64,000 nucleotides of DNA from positions 186,001 to 250,000 of the forward strand of contig NZ_PIOD01000011.1 in assembly GCF_003369565.1 (NCBI RefSeq). Reading direction: 5' to 3'. This stretch comes from Oceanobacillus chungangensis (GTDB taxonomy: Bacteria > Bacillota > Bacilli > Bacillales > Amphibacillaceae). Made by a program: the position numbers and the translations under genes. Below the pieces are notes generated by a model. The model did no database searches. It was not told the origin of the DNA and saw only the letters and a list, made by a program, of their open reading frames with translations. Position 1 is the stretch's first letter. Each line of letters opens with the position of its first letter. This document shows, piece by piece, positions 38,584-48,626 of this stretch.

Positions 38584-38667
38584 TTATTTATCCTTTTTAA
38601 AAATATTAATTACAATTTTAACAAATCCACCGATAAATCTTGGGAGTTTAATAGTATAAAATTTCAT
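38584..38667 (-). CDS. spoVM: SpoVM, forespore-coat anchoring peptide (27 aa)
   Basis: The frame encodes MKFYTIKLPRFIGGFVKIVI and then NIFKKDK. SpoVM is an amphipathic helix that recognises the convex forespore membrane and anchors SpoIVA, starting spore coat and cortex assembly. The MKFYTIKLP start, the Gly-Gly pair and the basic tail match Bacillus SpoVM. GGAGGGGG lies eight bases upstream. It is 31 bp after thiN and followed by a terminator, the exact B. subtilis setting. It indicates a spore former. Confidence 0.96.
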   Translation of the reverse strand: MKFYTIKLPRFIGGFVKIVINIFKKDK

Positions 38668-38698
38668 AAGTGCCCCCTCCTATTCCTACAATCCAGGC

Positions 38699-39355
38699 TT
38701 ACTTCGGAATCGCGTCACGACTCTTTATTAATAATAATATGCCCTTGTCATAGGAAAAAGTACCAGAATTTGAAGAAAGCTTGTTTGAAATACAACGGGT
38801 AGATCCCCAAGTAATCGTTTTATTTGTTAATGGATAGTAAAACCCTGTTAATGTAATTCCTTCAACCTTTTCGGTGTATGGAATAAACGATATATTGGAA
38901 TAACGTTCATCCTCTATTATTTCATAAGTTCCTGGAAGCGTAAGCTCGAGATAATTTACATGATCGATAATTACTCCCTTGATTCCCTTATTCCGAATCA
39001 AGTAGAGTAATTGAATATTGACTAGCTCGTGATCAATCCTGCCGCCAGTGACACCGAATAAATATATTTCATTAGGATTTAGTTCAAAAGCTTTCAATAA
39101 AGCTATTTCTAAATCTGTTTCATCTTTTTCTGGTTGATATTCCTCATAGTTATCTGCTGAGTTTTGGATTAATACTTTTTCTTCCTCATCAATAGAATCG
39201 AAATCACCAACAGCATATTTAATCGGCATTTTGTTTTGCGCTAATACGAATGCTCCACGATCTGCGCCAATCCAATAGTCAACTTTATCGACATAGGAAT
39301 CTAAATCTGCGAGTAATTCCTCGGGGCCATTCCCAACAATTGCAACAACTGTCAT
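38699..39355 (-). CDS. thiN: Thiamine pyrophosphokinase
   Basis: The 218-aa enzyme makes thiamine diphosphate from thiamine and ATP. It shows IGADRGAFVLAQ (about 33), AVGDFDSIDEEE, QPEKDETDLEIAL and FGVTGGRIDHELVN. It follows rpe by 5 bp at the end of the prpC-prkC-rsgA-rpe-thiN run. Confidence 0.96.
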   Translation of the reverse strand: MTVVAIVGNGPEELLADLDSYVDKVDYWIGADRGAFVLAQNKMPIKYAVGDFDSIDEEEKVLIQNSADNYEEYQPEKDETDLEIALLKAFELNPNEIYLFGVTGGRIDHELVNIQLLYLIRNKGIKGVIIDHVNYLELTLPGTYEIIEDERYSNISFIPYTEKVEGITLTGFYYPLTNKTITWGSTRCISNKLSSNSGTFSYDKGILLLIKSRDAIPK

Positions 39356-39360
39356 AGGTT

Positions 39361-40017
39361 TTACCCTTTAGCAGCAACACGTATTGCTTGTATTGCTTCC
39401 TGTCTATTTTCACGATTAAAGATAGCACTTCCGGCAACAAGTACATCAGCACCAGCATCTGTACATAATTTAGCTGTCTCTGCATTAACTCCGCCATCTA
39501 CTTCAATTTCGAAAGATAAACCAAATTCTTTTCTCCATGCTGAAACCAGTTCAATCTTTTTTAATACGCTCTCTATAAATGATTGTCCGCCAAATCCGGG
39601 ATTTACAGTCATTAGTAGCACTAAATCAACATCAGCAAGAATTGGCAGCAATACTTCAGCAGGGGTCGCAGGATTGATCACAACACCAGCCTTCACATTA
39701 TGTTGCTTGATTAATTGAATGGTTCGATGTAAATGAGTACATGCTTCTTGATGAACGGTAATGATTGATGCACCACTGCTTGCAAAAATCGGGATATAAG
39801 GATCGGGATTTTCAATCATTAAATGGACATCTAGCGGAAGGGTTGTTACTGGCTTAATAGCTTCCACTATCAATGGTCCGATTGTAATATTTGGTACAAA
39901 ATGGCCATCCATAACATCTACATGGATATAGTCCGCTCCACCTTTTTCAACATCTTTTATTTCGTCCCCAAGTTTTGCAAAGTCTGCTGATAGGATCGAA
40001 GGTGCAATTTTCAACAT
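39361..40017 (-). CDS. rpe: Ribulose-phosphate 3-epimerase
   Basis: The 218-aa TIM barrel interconverts ribulose-5-phosphate and xylulose-5-phosphate in the pentose phosphate pathway. Signature motifs: APSILSADFAKLG, HVDVMDGHFVPNITIG, LDVHLMIENP, TVNPGFGGQSFIE and EVDGGVNAETA. It lies 2 bp after rsgA. Confidence 0.98.
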   Translation of the reverse strand: MLKIAPSILSADFAKLGDEIKDVEKGGADYIHVDVMDGHFVPNITIGPLIVEAIKPVTTLPLDVHLMIENPDPYIPIFASSGASIITVHQEACTHLHRTIQLIKQHNVKAGVVINPATPAEVLLPILADVDLVLLMTVNPGFGGQSFIESVLKKIELVSAWRKEFGLSFEIEVDGGVNAETAKLCTDAGADVLVAGSAIFNRENRQEAIQAIRVAAKG

Positions 40018-40019
40018 AG

Positions 40020-40901
40020 TTAATACCTCTGCTTTCTCGATTGTATTTCTTCTAAAAAACTTAAATAATGCTCATATCTAAATTGTTCGATTTTATTATT
40101 TTCAACAGCTTCTTTTACCGCGCATTTCGGTTCTTTATGATGCATGCAGCCTCTAAATTTACAGTACTGCCCAAGCTCGCGTATTTCTGGAAAACTATCG
40201 CCTAACATATCTGCTTCAATCTCACTAAAGTCTAACGCACTGAATCCAGGCGTATCTGCAACTAAACCTCCATAAAGCTGAATAAGCTCAACATGTCTAG
40301 TAGTGTGTCTCCCCCGCCCAAGACTTTGGGAAATTTCTCCTGTTTCTAATGTTAAGGAAGGGTTTAATGCATTGAGTAATGAGGTCTTTCCAACCCCAGA
40401 CTGCCCTGCAAATACCGACACATTGTCTTTAAAATAATGTGAAAGATCTGGAATGCTTTCTGGCTTTTTTGATGAGAGCAATTCTACCCTATAACCAATT
40501 CCCTCATATACTTGCTTATAATGTTCAATTTCCAATTGTTCAGAATTGGTAAGCATATCAATTTTTGTAATGAAAATAACTGGTCTAATGTCTTTAGCCT
40601 CGATTAATACGAGAAAACGATCAAGTAAGAGTGTACTAAAAACAGGAGAATTTGCAGAGCTAATAAGAATTGCTTGCGTAATATTAGCAATAGGAGGACG
40701 AACAAGCTCGTTCGTCCTTTTATTAATTTTCATGATATAGCCTTCATCATTTTCATCTAAATCATATTGGACAAAATCACCAACTAAAGGGGAAATCTTC
40801 TGATTCCGAAACACCCCTCTTCCTTTACATGGATAAACATTATCACCCGACTGTACATAATAAAAACCACTTAAAGCTTTAATAATTCTCCCTTCGGCCA
40901 T
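40020..40901 (-). CDS. rsgA: RsgA (CpgA), 30S ribosome-assembly GTPase
   Basis: The 293-aa circularly permuted GTPase checks 30S maturation. N-terminal OB fold (about 1-65), G4 TKID (about 119), G1 AGQSGVGKTSLLNAL (about 170), G3 DTPGFS, and a zinc site with CKFRGCMHHKEPKC. Its ATG overlaps the prkC stop (TAATG). In Bacillus it is a substrate of PrkC. Confidence 0.98.
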   Translation of the reverse strand: MAEGRIIKALSGFYYVQSGDNVYPCKGRGVFRNQKISPLVGDFVQYDLDENDEGYIMKINKRTNELVRPPIANITQAILISSANSPVFSTLLLDRFLVLIEAKDIRPVIFITKIDMLTNSEQLEIEHYKQVYEGIGYRVELLSSKKPESIPDLSHYFKDNVSVFAGQSGVGKTSLLNALNPSLTLETGEISQSLGRGRHTTRHVELIQLYGGLVADTPGFSALDFSEIEADMLGDSFPEIRELGQYCKFRGCMHHKEPKCAVKEAVENNKIEQFRYEHYLSFLEEIQSRKQRY

Positions 40902-42952
40902 TATTCACCATCCTCATATAATACTGTATCTCTAACAATTTCTTCATCATCACGTGTAATTACATATTCTGCTTCACTACCAGGAGCAATTGATAATGTA
41001 AAGGTAACTGGCGTGTCCTCCGTAATCGATACTTCTCGATATACGTTAGTGATATCATTATTTGCATCGCCAATATAAATTTTCACGTTTTGTTCGACTG
41101 GCTCCACTTGTTCTTGCGGTGTTTCTTCTGGATTATCCTGCTCAACCTCTTCTGGATTTTCCGGTGGCATTGGTTTGTATGGTACAGTGTAAGTAATCGT
41201 ATGTGATGCATGTGGTTTCTCTACAGGACCAATGGAAATGTAAACATCAACCGTAGTTCCTTCCTCCACTTCCATCCCCATTGTCGGTGACTGTCTAATA
41301 ACCATACCCGCTGGTACCGTTTCAGAATTCGTCTCAATCACATTCATTTTGAGATTTTTAGAATTCAAATATGCTTCCGCTTCTTCCTGGGTCATACCGG
41401 TTAAATTATTTAAGCTTATTAGCTCAGGCCCCATGCTTACTTCAAAAATAACCTTAGTTTCACTTGGAATAACATCACTTTCAGGAGTTGGTTGAATTTG
41501 GTCTATTATTTCTCCTTCTGGACGATTGGAATATTTGTCAATCTTAATAACCTCTGAGTAGCCTGCTTCATCAAGAATTCGTTTAACCTGACTGAAATCA
41601 CGGCCAACATAATCATGAAAATTTACTTTTTCTTTACCTTGACTAATAAATAAAGTAACGGTTGATCCTTCTTTTGCAATTCGGTCTGCACCAGGGTTTG
41701 TCTTAACGACATGTCCTTCTTCGACATCCTCCGAGTATACTAGTTCATCCTCTACTACGAATTTCTTTTCTTCTAATATTTCTCTGGCCTCATCGCTTTC
41801 CTTACCAATGACATTTTCAACAACAATATCTTTGGGTTGGAGTAAGTCCGGAAGAATTAAAAATGAAGCAACTCCGGCTGCAAGCAAGACGACGATAATA
41901 ATTAGAATCATTGGCCATTTCTTTCTCTTCTTTCCCTTTTTCGGTTTCTTTTCCTTTTTTTTCGCTTTACTAAATGATTCTTTGGCATTGCTTTCTTCAG
42001 GATAATTCTTTGTTGCTCCATTCGTTTGATGAACAATTGTATGTTGCTCAGGATTGTTAGCAATTTGATGATCCGTAATAATTGGGATTGCCTTTGTTTC
42101 ATCACCAGCTTCAACTGGCGGTTCATACATTTCCTCATTCAATTTATCAGGATCAAGCGCTGTTGCTAATGCCTCTTCCATTTCATAAATTGATTGATAA
42201 CGATGAAATGGATCCTTTGCAGTTGCTTTCAGCACAATATTTTCAACACTTTGAGGAATATCCTGATTAAATCTTCTAACAGAAGGCGTATTGCTTTGCA
42301 AGTGCTTCAACGCTATTGAAACTGGTGATTGCCCAGAAAATGGAATCTTCCCAGTCAGTAACTCAAATAAAACGATACCAATCGAATAAATATCTGATTT
42401 CTTTGTCGCCAATCCACCTCGTGCTTGTTCGGGAGATAGATAGTGCACTGAACCTAAGATTGAATTGGTATGTGTTAACGAGGTAGCACTTAAAGCAACA
42501 GCAATCCCAAAGTCAGTGACTTTTATTTGACCAAACTTATCTATTAATATATTTTGAGGTTTGATATCACGATGTACGATATCATTGTCATGTGCGTGTG
42601 CTATTGCGGATGTTAACTGACGCATGATATCAAGTGCTTCACTAACCTCAATTGACCCATGAAGTTGTATGTATTCCTTTAATGTCATACCGTCGACATA
42701 TTCCATCACAATATACATCACATGGTCTTCCCCACCGACATCAAAGATGTTTACTATATTTGGATGCGATAGGCTTGAGGCTGACTGTGCTTCCCGATCA
42801 AATCGAGCAATAAATTCCTGGTCGTTTGCATACTCCATTCGCAGTGCTTTTACCGCGACATCACGATCCAATATCGTATCCCTCGCTAGAAATACATTGG
42901 CCATTCCGCCGCCACCAATTTTTTTATCAATTTTGTAGCGATCATTTAACAT
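40901..42952 (-). CDS. prkC: PrkC, PASTA-domain Ser/Thr protein kinase
   Basis: The 683-aa membrane kinase has GGGGMANVFLA, HRDIKPQNIL, DFGIAVALS (kinase about 8-270), a very basic Lys-rich stretch (about 328-345), one membrane helix (about 347-370) and three extracellular PASTA repeats, then a Pro/Glu linker and a small beta-rich tail. In spore formers it senses muropeptides to trigger germination. I start at ATG 42952 after AAGGG; a frame-extending ATG lies inside prpC. Confidence 0.97.
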   Translation of the reverse strand: MLNDRYKIDKKIGGGGMANVFLARDTILDRDVAVKALRMEYANDQEFIARFDREAQSASSLSHPNIVNIFDVGGEDHVMYIVMEYVDGMTLKEYIQLHGSIEVSEALDIMRQLTSAIAHAHDNDIVHRDIKPQNILIDKFGQIKVTDFGIAVALSATSLTHTNSILGSVHYLSPEQARGGLATKKSDIYSIGIVLFELLTGKIPFSGQSPVSIALKHLQSNTPSVRRFNQDIPQSVENIVLKATAKDPFHRYQSIYEMEEALATALDPDKLNEEMYEPPVEAGDETKAIPIITDHQIANNPEQHTIVHQTNGATKNYPEESNAKESFSKAKKKEKKPKKGKKRKKWPMILIIIVVLLAAGVASFLILPDLLQPKDIVVENVIGKESDEAREILEEKKFVVEDELVYSEDVEEGHVVKTNPGADRIAKEGSTVTLFISQGKEKVNFHDYVGRDFSQVKRILDEAGYSEVIKIDKYSNRPEGEIIDQIQPTPESDVIPSETKVIFEVSMGPELISLNNLTGMTQEEAEAYLNSKNLKMNVIETNSETVPAGMVIRQSPTMGMEVEEGTTVDVYISIGPVEKPHASHTITYTVPYKPMPPENPEEVEQDNPEETPQEQVEPVEQNVKIYIGDANNDITNVYREVSITEDTPVTFTLSIAPGSEAEYVITRDDEEIVRDTVLYEDGE

Positions 42953-42959
42953 ATGGCCC

Positions 42960-43721
42960 TTATTCACTTGTTTCACCTTCTTCCGCCGATGAGTCAAGCG
43001 ATGCTAGGATAATGGAAATATTATCTTCACCACCACGAGCATTAGCCAAGTCAATTAATTGCTGCCCCGCCTCGAGAATATCAATAGGCTGTTTAATTAC
43101 TTCAATTAATTCTTGATCTTCTAGTTTATCTGTTAACCCGTCAGAACATAATAGTATTTTATCGCCTACATCGATGCCAACAGTATTAATTTCTGGTTCT
43201 ACTTTACTATCCGTACCTAAAGCTTTTAAAACAATATTTTTTCTTGGATGGTGCTGTGCATCGTTTTTCGAGATTTGCCCAGACTGAACGAGTGCATTTA
43301 CTAATGAATGATCCTCGGTTAATTGTCTAAACCCTTTACTATTTAGTAAATAACACCTACTGTCGCCAATATGGGCTATTGTCAGAAATTCTTCTATGTA
43401 AATAGCAATGACAATCGTCGTACCCATTCCTTCACATTCGCTATTAGCTTGGGCATGTTTATAAACTGATTCATTAATTTCCGAAATTGCCTTAACTAAC
43501 CATGCCTCTAAATCTTGAGGTGCAGTAAAATCGTTTGTGCTCTCCCATTTAGCCTTCATTAATGATGTCGCCATCTGACTAGCGACATCACCTGACTGAT
43601 GTCCACCCATACCATCAGCAATAATCGCCATAAACTGATTTCCGAGATTATAAAATATTCCCCCAGAATCCTCATTGTGACTTCTAACCCTACCGCGATC
43701 CGTTAAGAATTGCCCATTCAT
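42960..43721 (-). CDS. prpC: PrpC, PP2C-type protein phosphatase
   Basis: The 253-aa enzyme reverses PrkC phosphorylation. Metal-binding PP2C motifs: RSHNEDSGG, ADGMGGHQSGDVAS, HIGDSRCYLL, LCSDGLTDKL and GGEDNISIIL. It is 7 bp upstream of prkC. In B. subtilis rlmN precedes it; here there is only an intergenic gap of about 160 bp with the rsmB terminator. Confidence 0.98.
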   Translation of the reverse strand: MNGQFLTDRGRVRSHNEDSGGIFYNLGNQFMAIIADGMGGHQSGDVASQMATSLMKAKWESTNDFTAPQDLEAWLVKAISEINESVYKHAQANSECEGMGTTIVIAIYIEEFLTIAHIGDSRCYLLNSKGFRQLTEDHSLVNALVQSGQISKNDAQHHPRKNIVLKALGTDSKVEPEINTVGIDVGDKILLCSDGLTDKLEDQELIEVIKQPIDILEAGQQLIDLANARGGEDNISIILASLDSSAEEGETSE

Positions 43722-43829
43722 TTTATATCCCTCCTCATTTGAAATATAGGATGCAATTGCAATAAATAATTTAGTTAAAGTATTGCATATTTCCCCTTAG
43801 AAAACTAGGATTAATGCAACAGAAAATTA

Positions 43830-43876
43830 TACTCTAGCAGATAGGTACAAATAAAAACCTCCTATCTGCTAGAGTA
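43830..43876 (-). terminator. Terminator of rsmB
   Basis: TACTCTAGCAGATAGG (43830-43845) and CCTATCTGCTAGAGTA (43861-43876) are perfect 16-bp complements; the minus transcript then reads TAATTTTCTG. The loop is 15 nt. Confidence 0.75.
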
Positions 43877-43884
43877 AAACAGGA

Positions 43885-45234
43885 TTATTTTTTTCTCTTA
43901 AGTCTAGTAAGAAAGAAGCCGTCTGTATCAAAATTCTGTGGAAATAATTGCAGTCCAAATTCAGATTTCCCTTGAGAAGCTTTTAATTCATCTGGTAGTT
44001 TTTCGAAAAATACCGAATCAACTTCAAAGTCTGGGTTGCTTTCAATAAATGACTTTACCACTTGTTCGTTTTCTTGCTTATCGACCGTGCACGTACTATA
44101 GACGAGTAAACCGTCTTTCTTCAAAAGTGGCGCAACGCGCTCTAATATATCCAATTGAATCTCTGATAGGCGCTCAATATCATTTTCGTTTTTATTGTAT
44201 TTAATTTCAGGTTTGCCGCGTATCACACCCAGCCCAGAGCATGGGGCATCGACAACAATTCGGTCAAAGCTTTCTGCCGCATGAATTTCATGTAGCTTTC
44301 TTGCATCATTCGCATTTGCATCGATAATTGTTAAACCAAGACTCTTCGCCTTATTCGCGATTAGATTTACTTTCTTTTTATGGAGATCGTAAGCCTTAAT
44401 ACTCCCTTGATTTTCCATCTTCTCAGCAATATGTGTTGCCTTTCCACCTGGTGCACTACAAGCATCTAAAACTTCCATACTCGGTTTTGCATCAAGCATT
44501 TCAGCAACAAGCATGGAACTTTGATCTTGAATTGTAATCAACCCATCCTTAAACAAACTGGAGTGTAAAATATTCCCTTTTTCGATAATGATACCTTGAC
44601 TAGAAAAACGGGATGGAATCACAGAATATCCCTGCTCTTTTAAAATCTCCATCGCTTCTTCTCTTGATATTTTTAAGGGCTGTATTCTAATCGATTGGCT
44701 TTTCTTGTTTACATTTGCCTCACACATTGCTTTTGTCGTTTCTATTCCGTATTGTGCTGTCCACCTGGCAACGAGCCATTTTGGATGACTAGTTTCAATG
44801 CTAATCCTGCTGACTGGGTCTTCGATTAATGCAGTATCTGGAACCCCATTTCGCTGCACATTACGCAATACACCATTAACGAATCCCGCTATTCCTCTAT
44901 GGCCACGATGTTTTGCGATTTCTACTGCTTCGTGGATAATCGCATGATCTGGAACCTTATCTAAAAATAACATTTGGTAGAGTGACATCCTTAAAAGTAT
45001 TCTTACCCATGGTTCCATTTTTTTCTTAGAATCCATGAAGCTGTCAAGATAATAATCCAACGTCATTTCTCTTTGTAACGTCCCATAAACAACTTCTGTT
45101 AATAGACCTTCATCCTTCTGTTTTATTTGACCAGATTTTATTTCATGATCAATTAATAGATGACTGAAGCTCTGATCTTTTTCAATACGGATTAATAAAT
45201 CTAATATTGCGTTTCTCAATTGATATGTTTTCAT
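43885..45234 (-). CDS. rsmB: RsmB (Sun), 16S rRNA m5C967 methyltransferase
   Basis: The 449-aa enzyme has an N-terminal NusB-like RNA-binding domain (about 1-130) and a C-terminal Rossmann methyltransferase: VLDACSAPGGKATHIAEK (SAM site, about 257), DAPCSGLGVIRGKPE (first Cys) and VYSTCTVDKQENEQ (second Cys). Its ATG lies directly against the fmt stop. Confidence 0.97.
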   Translation of the reverse strand: MKTYQLRNAILDLLIRIEKDQSFSHLLIDHEIKSGQIKQKDEGLLTEVVYGTLQREMTLDYYLDSFMDSKKKMEPWVRILLRMSLYQMLFLDKVPDHAIIHEAVEIAKHRGHRGIAGFVNGVLRNVQRNGVPDTALIEDPVSRISIETSHPKWLVARWTAQYGIETTKAMCEANVNKKSQSIRIQPLKISREEAMEILKEQGYSVIPSRFSSQGIIIEKGNILHSSLFKDGLITIQDQSSMLVAEMLDAKPSMEVLDACSAPGGKATHIAEKMENQGSIKAYDLHKKKVNLIANKAKSLGLTIIDANANDARKLHEIHAAESFDRIVVDAPCSGLGVIRGKPEIKYNKNENDIERLSEIQLDILERVAPLLKKDGLLVYSTCTVDKQENEQVVKSFIESNPDFEVDSVFFEKLPDELKASQGKSEFGLQLFPQNFDTDGFFLTRLKRKK

Positions 45235-46182
45235 TTACTCACCCATTATGATACCTAGTTTTATTCGATCACTTGAACCGCGCAAATAATCTTTCACAGA
45301 CATTCTTTTCTTACCTGCTGGTTGAATTTCGGTGATCTTCACTCCCTTTTGATTGCCACAGACAACAACGAAAGCTTCATCATCAATTTTCTTCACGATT
45401 TCTCCAGGCTTTCCTTCGTAGATAGTCGAATCTACTTCACCCCACCAGATTTTCATTACATTTCCTTCATAAGTTGTAAAAGCTACTGGCCATGGATGTA
45501 GTCCGCGTATTTGATTGTAGACTGCTTGGTTGTCTTTCTTCCAATCGATTCTTTCCTGTTCCCGTTTAATGTTGGAAGCAAATGTCGCTTGTGCTTCATC
45601 TTGCTTTACCTGCTCCAATTGTTTCGCAAATAGTTTTGGCAAGGTTTCTAATAATAAGGATGATCCTGCTTTTGAAAGCTTGTCATGCATCGTTCCTACA
45701 TTATCTTCTTCTTCAATCGGCACACTCACTTGGGTCAAGATATCTCCAGCATCTAACTTTTCCACCATATACATAATCGTAATCCCTGTTTCTTTTTTAC
45801 CTTGTACGATTGCATAATGGATTGGTGCTCCACCTCGTAATTCTGGAAGTAATGATGCATGTACATTAATACAACCGAACTCTGGTGCATCTAATAATGC
45901 ATTTGGTAAAATTTGACCATATGCTGCAGTTACAATTAAATCTGGATTGTAACTCAAAATTTCATCATATTCATTTCGTAATTTCTCTGGTTGAAATACT
46001 GGTATATTATGTTTTTCTGCTTCTACCTTAACAGGTGGAGGAGTCATGACCCGCTTTCTTCCCTTTGGTCTATCTGGCTGTGTTACAACTAAAACTACTT
46101 CATACTCCGATTGGACAAGCGACTCTAAAACTGGCACAGAAAAATCTGGTGTACCCATAAAAACGATTTTTTTCAAAAACAT
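45235..46182 (-). CDS. fmt: Methionyl-tRNA formyltransferase
   Basis: The 315-aa enzyme formylates the initiator tRNA. It shows [34 protein letters not shown] (catalytic Asn/His) and a C-terminal OB-like domain. The ATG at 46182 is only two bases after AGG; the TTG two codons in (46176) has better spacing and may be the real start. def, which normally precedes fmt, is absent: priA is 35 bp away. Confidence 0.97.
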   Translation of the reverse strand: MFLKKIVFMGTPDFSVPVLESLVQSEYEVVLVVTQPDRPKGRKRVMTPPPVKVEAEKHNIPVFQPEKLRNEYDEILSYNPDLIVTAAYGQILPNALLDAPEFGCINVHASLLPELRGGAPIHYAIVQGKKETGITIMYMVEKLDAGDILTQVSVPIEEEDNVGTMHDKLSKAGSSLLLETLPKLFAKQLEQVKQDEAQATFASNIKREQERIDWKKDNQAVYNQIRGLHPWPVAFTTYEGNVMKIWWGEVDSTIYEGKPGEIVKKIDDEAFVVVCGNQKGVKITEIQPAGKKRMSVKDYLRGSSDRIKLGIIMGE

Positions 46183-46217
46183 TACCTACTTTCTATTTCT
46201 ATTAATCATAAGCATCT

Positions 46218-48626
46218 TTACATTAAATGATATGGTTGCATATCTACCGTTATCTGTAAATCATCCTTACGTACCTCGTCAGCAAATTGATCGATAATTT
46301 TTCTAATATGAATACGTAAATCTGGCTCATTTCTGTATTTTATCATGCATTGATAGCGATATCTATCTTTGATCCGCGGGATAGGTGACGGTGTAGGACC
46401 TAATACCACTGTATCCTGCTGCAGCTGTCTCATAAGCAATTGCGCGATCTGCTGTGATGTCTGAATCACTTTCACTCGGTTTTTATGAGAAATTGTAATA
46501 AGTGCTAAATAAAAATATGGTGGATATTGAAAAGTCCTTCTCGTGTTCATCTCTTTATTATAAAAATCATGAAAGTTATATTCACTTGCAAGAACGATAC
46601 TATAATGCTCAGGAGTGTACGTTTGGACAATTACTTCACCAGTTAATTCATGTCTCCCAGCCCTGCCGCTAACCTGGGTCAATAGTTGAAATGTTTTTTC
46701 TGATGAGCGGAAGTCTGGTAAATGCAGCATAGAATCTGCGGTTAGAACACCGACTAATGTGACATTCTCAAAATCTAATCCTTTTGCAATCATTTGCGTT
46801 CCTAATAATATATCAGCTCTTCTCTCAACAAATTGCTTTAATATTTTCTCATGGGAGCCTTTCCGCCTTGTCGTATCTACGTCCATTCGTAAAACCTTTG
46901 CTTCGGGAATTAGCTGGGTAATTGCTTCCTCGACACGTTGGGTTCCTGTACCAAAATAACGAATTAAATTACTTTGACATTCAGGGCACTCAGTAGGCAT
47001 TGCTTCTTCATGCGAGCAATAATGGCATTTTAATTGATTGCTATTCTTATGATAGGTTAGTGCAATATCACAATGTGGACATTCTTTCACATGCCCACAA
47101 TCTCTGCACATCACAAATGTAGAGTATCCACGTCGATTTAATAATAGAACAACCTGTTCTCCTCTTTCAATACAATGCTCGATGCTTTCTTTTAGTTTTC
47201 TGGAAAACATTGTCCGATTTCCTGCATGAAGTTCTTCTCGCATATCAACGATATCTACTTTAGGCATTGGTTTATCATTGGTTCTCTTATTAAGGGTTGC
47301 TAATTTATATACGCCTTTACTAGCTCTTGCGTAAGACTCTAATGTCGGTGTCGCACTTCCCAAAATGACCGGACATTGATGATACTCCCCCCGTTGTATC
47401 GATACGTCCCTTGCATGATAGCGGGGCTGATCTTCTTGTTTATATGTTGTTTCATGTTCTTCATCGATAATGATAATTCCAAGATTTTCAAATGGGGCAA
47501 ACACTGCAGATCTTGCCCCAACGACAACCTGTACTTCTTTTCGTTGAATCTTCCGCCATTCATCGAACTTCTCACCAGCAGACAATGCACTATGCATCAC
47601 TGCAACATTTGCGCCAAATCTTCCTTTGAAACGTTTCACCATTTGTGGTGTTAGTGATATTTCTGGTACTAGGACAATCGCTTCTTTTCCTTGATTAATC
47701 ACGTTTTGGATTGCCTGTAAATAGATCTCCGTTTTTCCACTTCCAGTAACACCATGAAGTAGAAAGACATCATGGTGTCCAGAATCAATCGCTTCATTAA
47801 TTGGGTTAATCGCAATTTGTTGTTCCTCGTTTAAAGTTAATGCACTCGTTCGTTCGATTTCTGCATCATTGTATGGATTTCTAAATACTTCTTCCTTGAA
47901 TATTTCAAGTAGGCCTTTATCAATCAATGATTTCACAGTACTTGTTGTTGTATTCACTTGCTGAAGCAATTTTTTTTGTTCAATTGGAGCTTCATTTTCT
48001 ATAAAATAATGTAATAATTGTCTCTGTTTCTTTGCACTCGCCGATAGATCAAGCAGTGCCTCTTCTAATAAATGTATAGGACGTGCAGCTTTTACCTTTG
48101 TCACATATTTTTTTGTGATTTTTGATTTTACTAGATATTCAATCGAAATATCACCATCCTGCACAACTTTTTGCAGTTGATAGTAGCTCAAAGTTGATCC
48201 TGCAAATTCAGCAAAACTTATGAAATCCCGCCCTGCAAAAAGCGCTTCAAACGGTTCCGGTAAATCGGCATCCGTCATTCTTACAAGCTCTTTTTCATAT
48301 TGTGCCTTTAGCACTTGTGGTAGCATCGCTTGTAATGCGGTTATAGACAGGCTAAGGGTTTCATTTGCAACCCATTTCCCTAATTCTAATAACTCGTCAG
48401 TTAAAACAGGAGTTAAGTCCAATACTTCAACAATTTCCTTTAATTGCTTAAAGGATGACTCTGATACACGTCCAACAACAAATCCCATAATCTTTCTCGG
48501 TCCAAACGGCACAATTACGCGCATACCATTTTCCAGAATTTCTTGAAATCTCTCTGGAATATAATAGTCAAATGTTTGATTAATAGAGCTTGCAGGTACA
48601 TCCACAATTACTTTTGCTATATTCAA
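46218..48626 (-). CDS. priA: PriA, primosomal helicase
   Basis: The 802-aa 3'-5' helicase restarts replication forks. N-terminal DNA-binding domain (about 1-110), GVTGSGKTEIYLQAI (Walker A, about 284), IIIDEEHE, two zinc sites (CRDCGHVKECPHC and CHYCSHEEAMPTECPEC), and QVSGRAGRH. It starts inside the end of coaBC (4-bp ATGA overlap). Confidence 0.98.
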   Translation of the reverse strand: MNIAKVIVDVPASSINQTFDYYIPERFQEILENGMRVIVPFGPRKIMGFVVGRVSESSFKQLKEIVEVLDLTPVLTDELLELGKWVANETLSLSITALQAMLPQVLKAQYEKELVRMTDADLPEPFEALFAGRDFISFAEFAGSTLSYYQLQKVVQDGDISIEYLVKSKITKKYVTKVKAARPIHLLEEALLDLSASAKKQRQLLHYFIENEAPIEQKKLLQQVNTTTSTVKSLIDKGLLEIFKEEVFRNPYNDAEIERTSALTLNEEQQIAINPINEAIDSGHHDVFLLHGVTGSGKTEIYLQAIQNVINQGKEAIVLVPEISLTPQMVKRFKGRFGANVAVMHSALSAGEKFDEWRKIQRKEVQVVVGARSAVFAPFENLGIIIIDEEHETTYKQEDQPRYHARDVSIQRGEYHQCPVILGSATPTLESYARASKGVYKLATLNKRTNDKPMPKVDIVDMREELHAGNRTMFSRKLKESIEHCIERGEQVVLLLNRRGYSTFVMCRDCGHVKECPHCDIALTYHKNSNQLKCHYCSHEEAMPTECPECQSNLIRYFGTGTQRVEEAITQLIPEAKVLRMDVDTTRRKGSHEKILKQFVERRADILLGTQMIAKGLDFENVTLVGVLTADSMLHLPDFRSSEKTFQLLTQVSGRAGRHELTGEVIVQTYTPEHYSIVLASEYNFHDFYNKEMNTRRTFQYPPYFYLALITISHKNRVKVIQTSQQIAQLLMRQLQQDTVVLGPTPSPIPRIKDRYRYQCMIKYRNEPDLRIHIRKIIDQFADEVRKDDLQITVDMQPYHLM

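Noticed and set aside
42953-42997. Longer prkC beginning inside prpC
   Set aside because: It would add a 15-residue basic leader without a ribosome site; the ATG at 42952 has AAGGG upstream and matches the family start.
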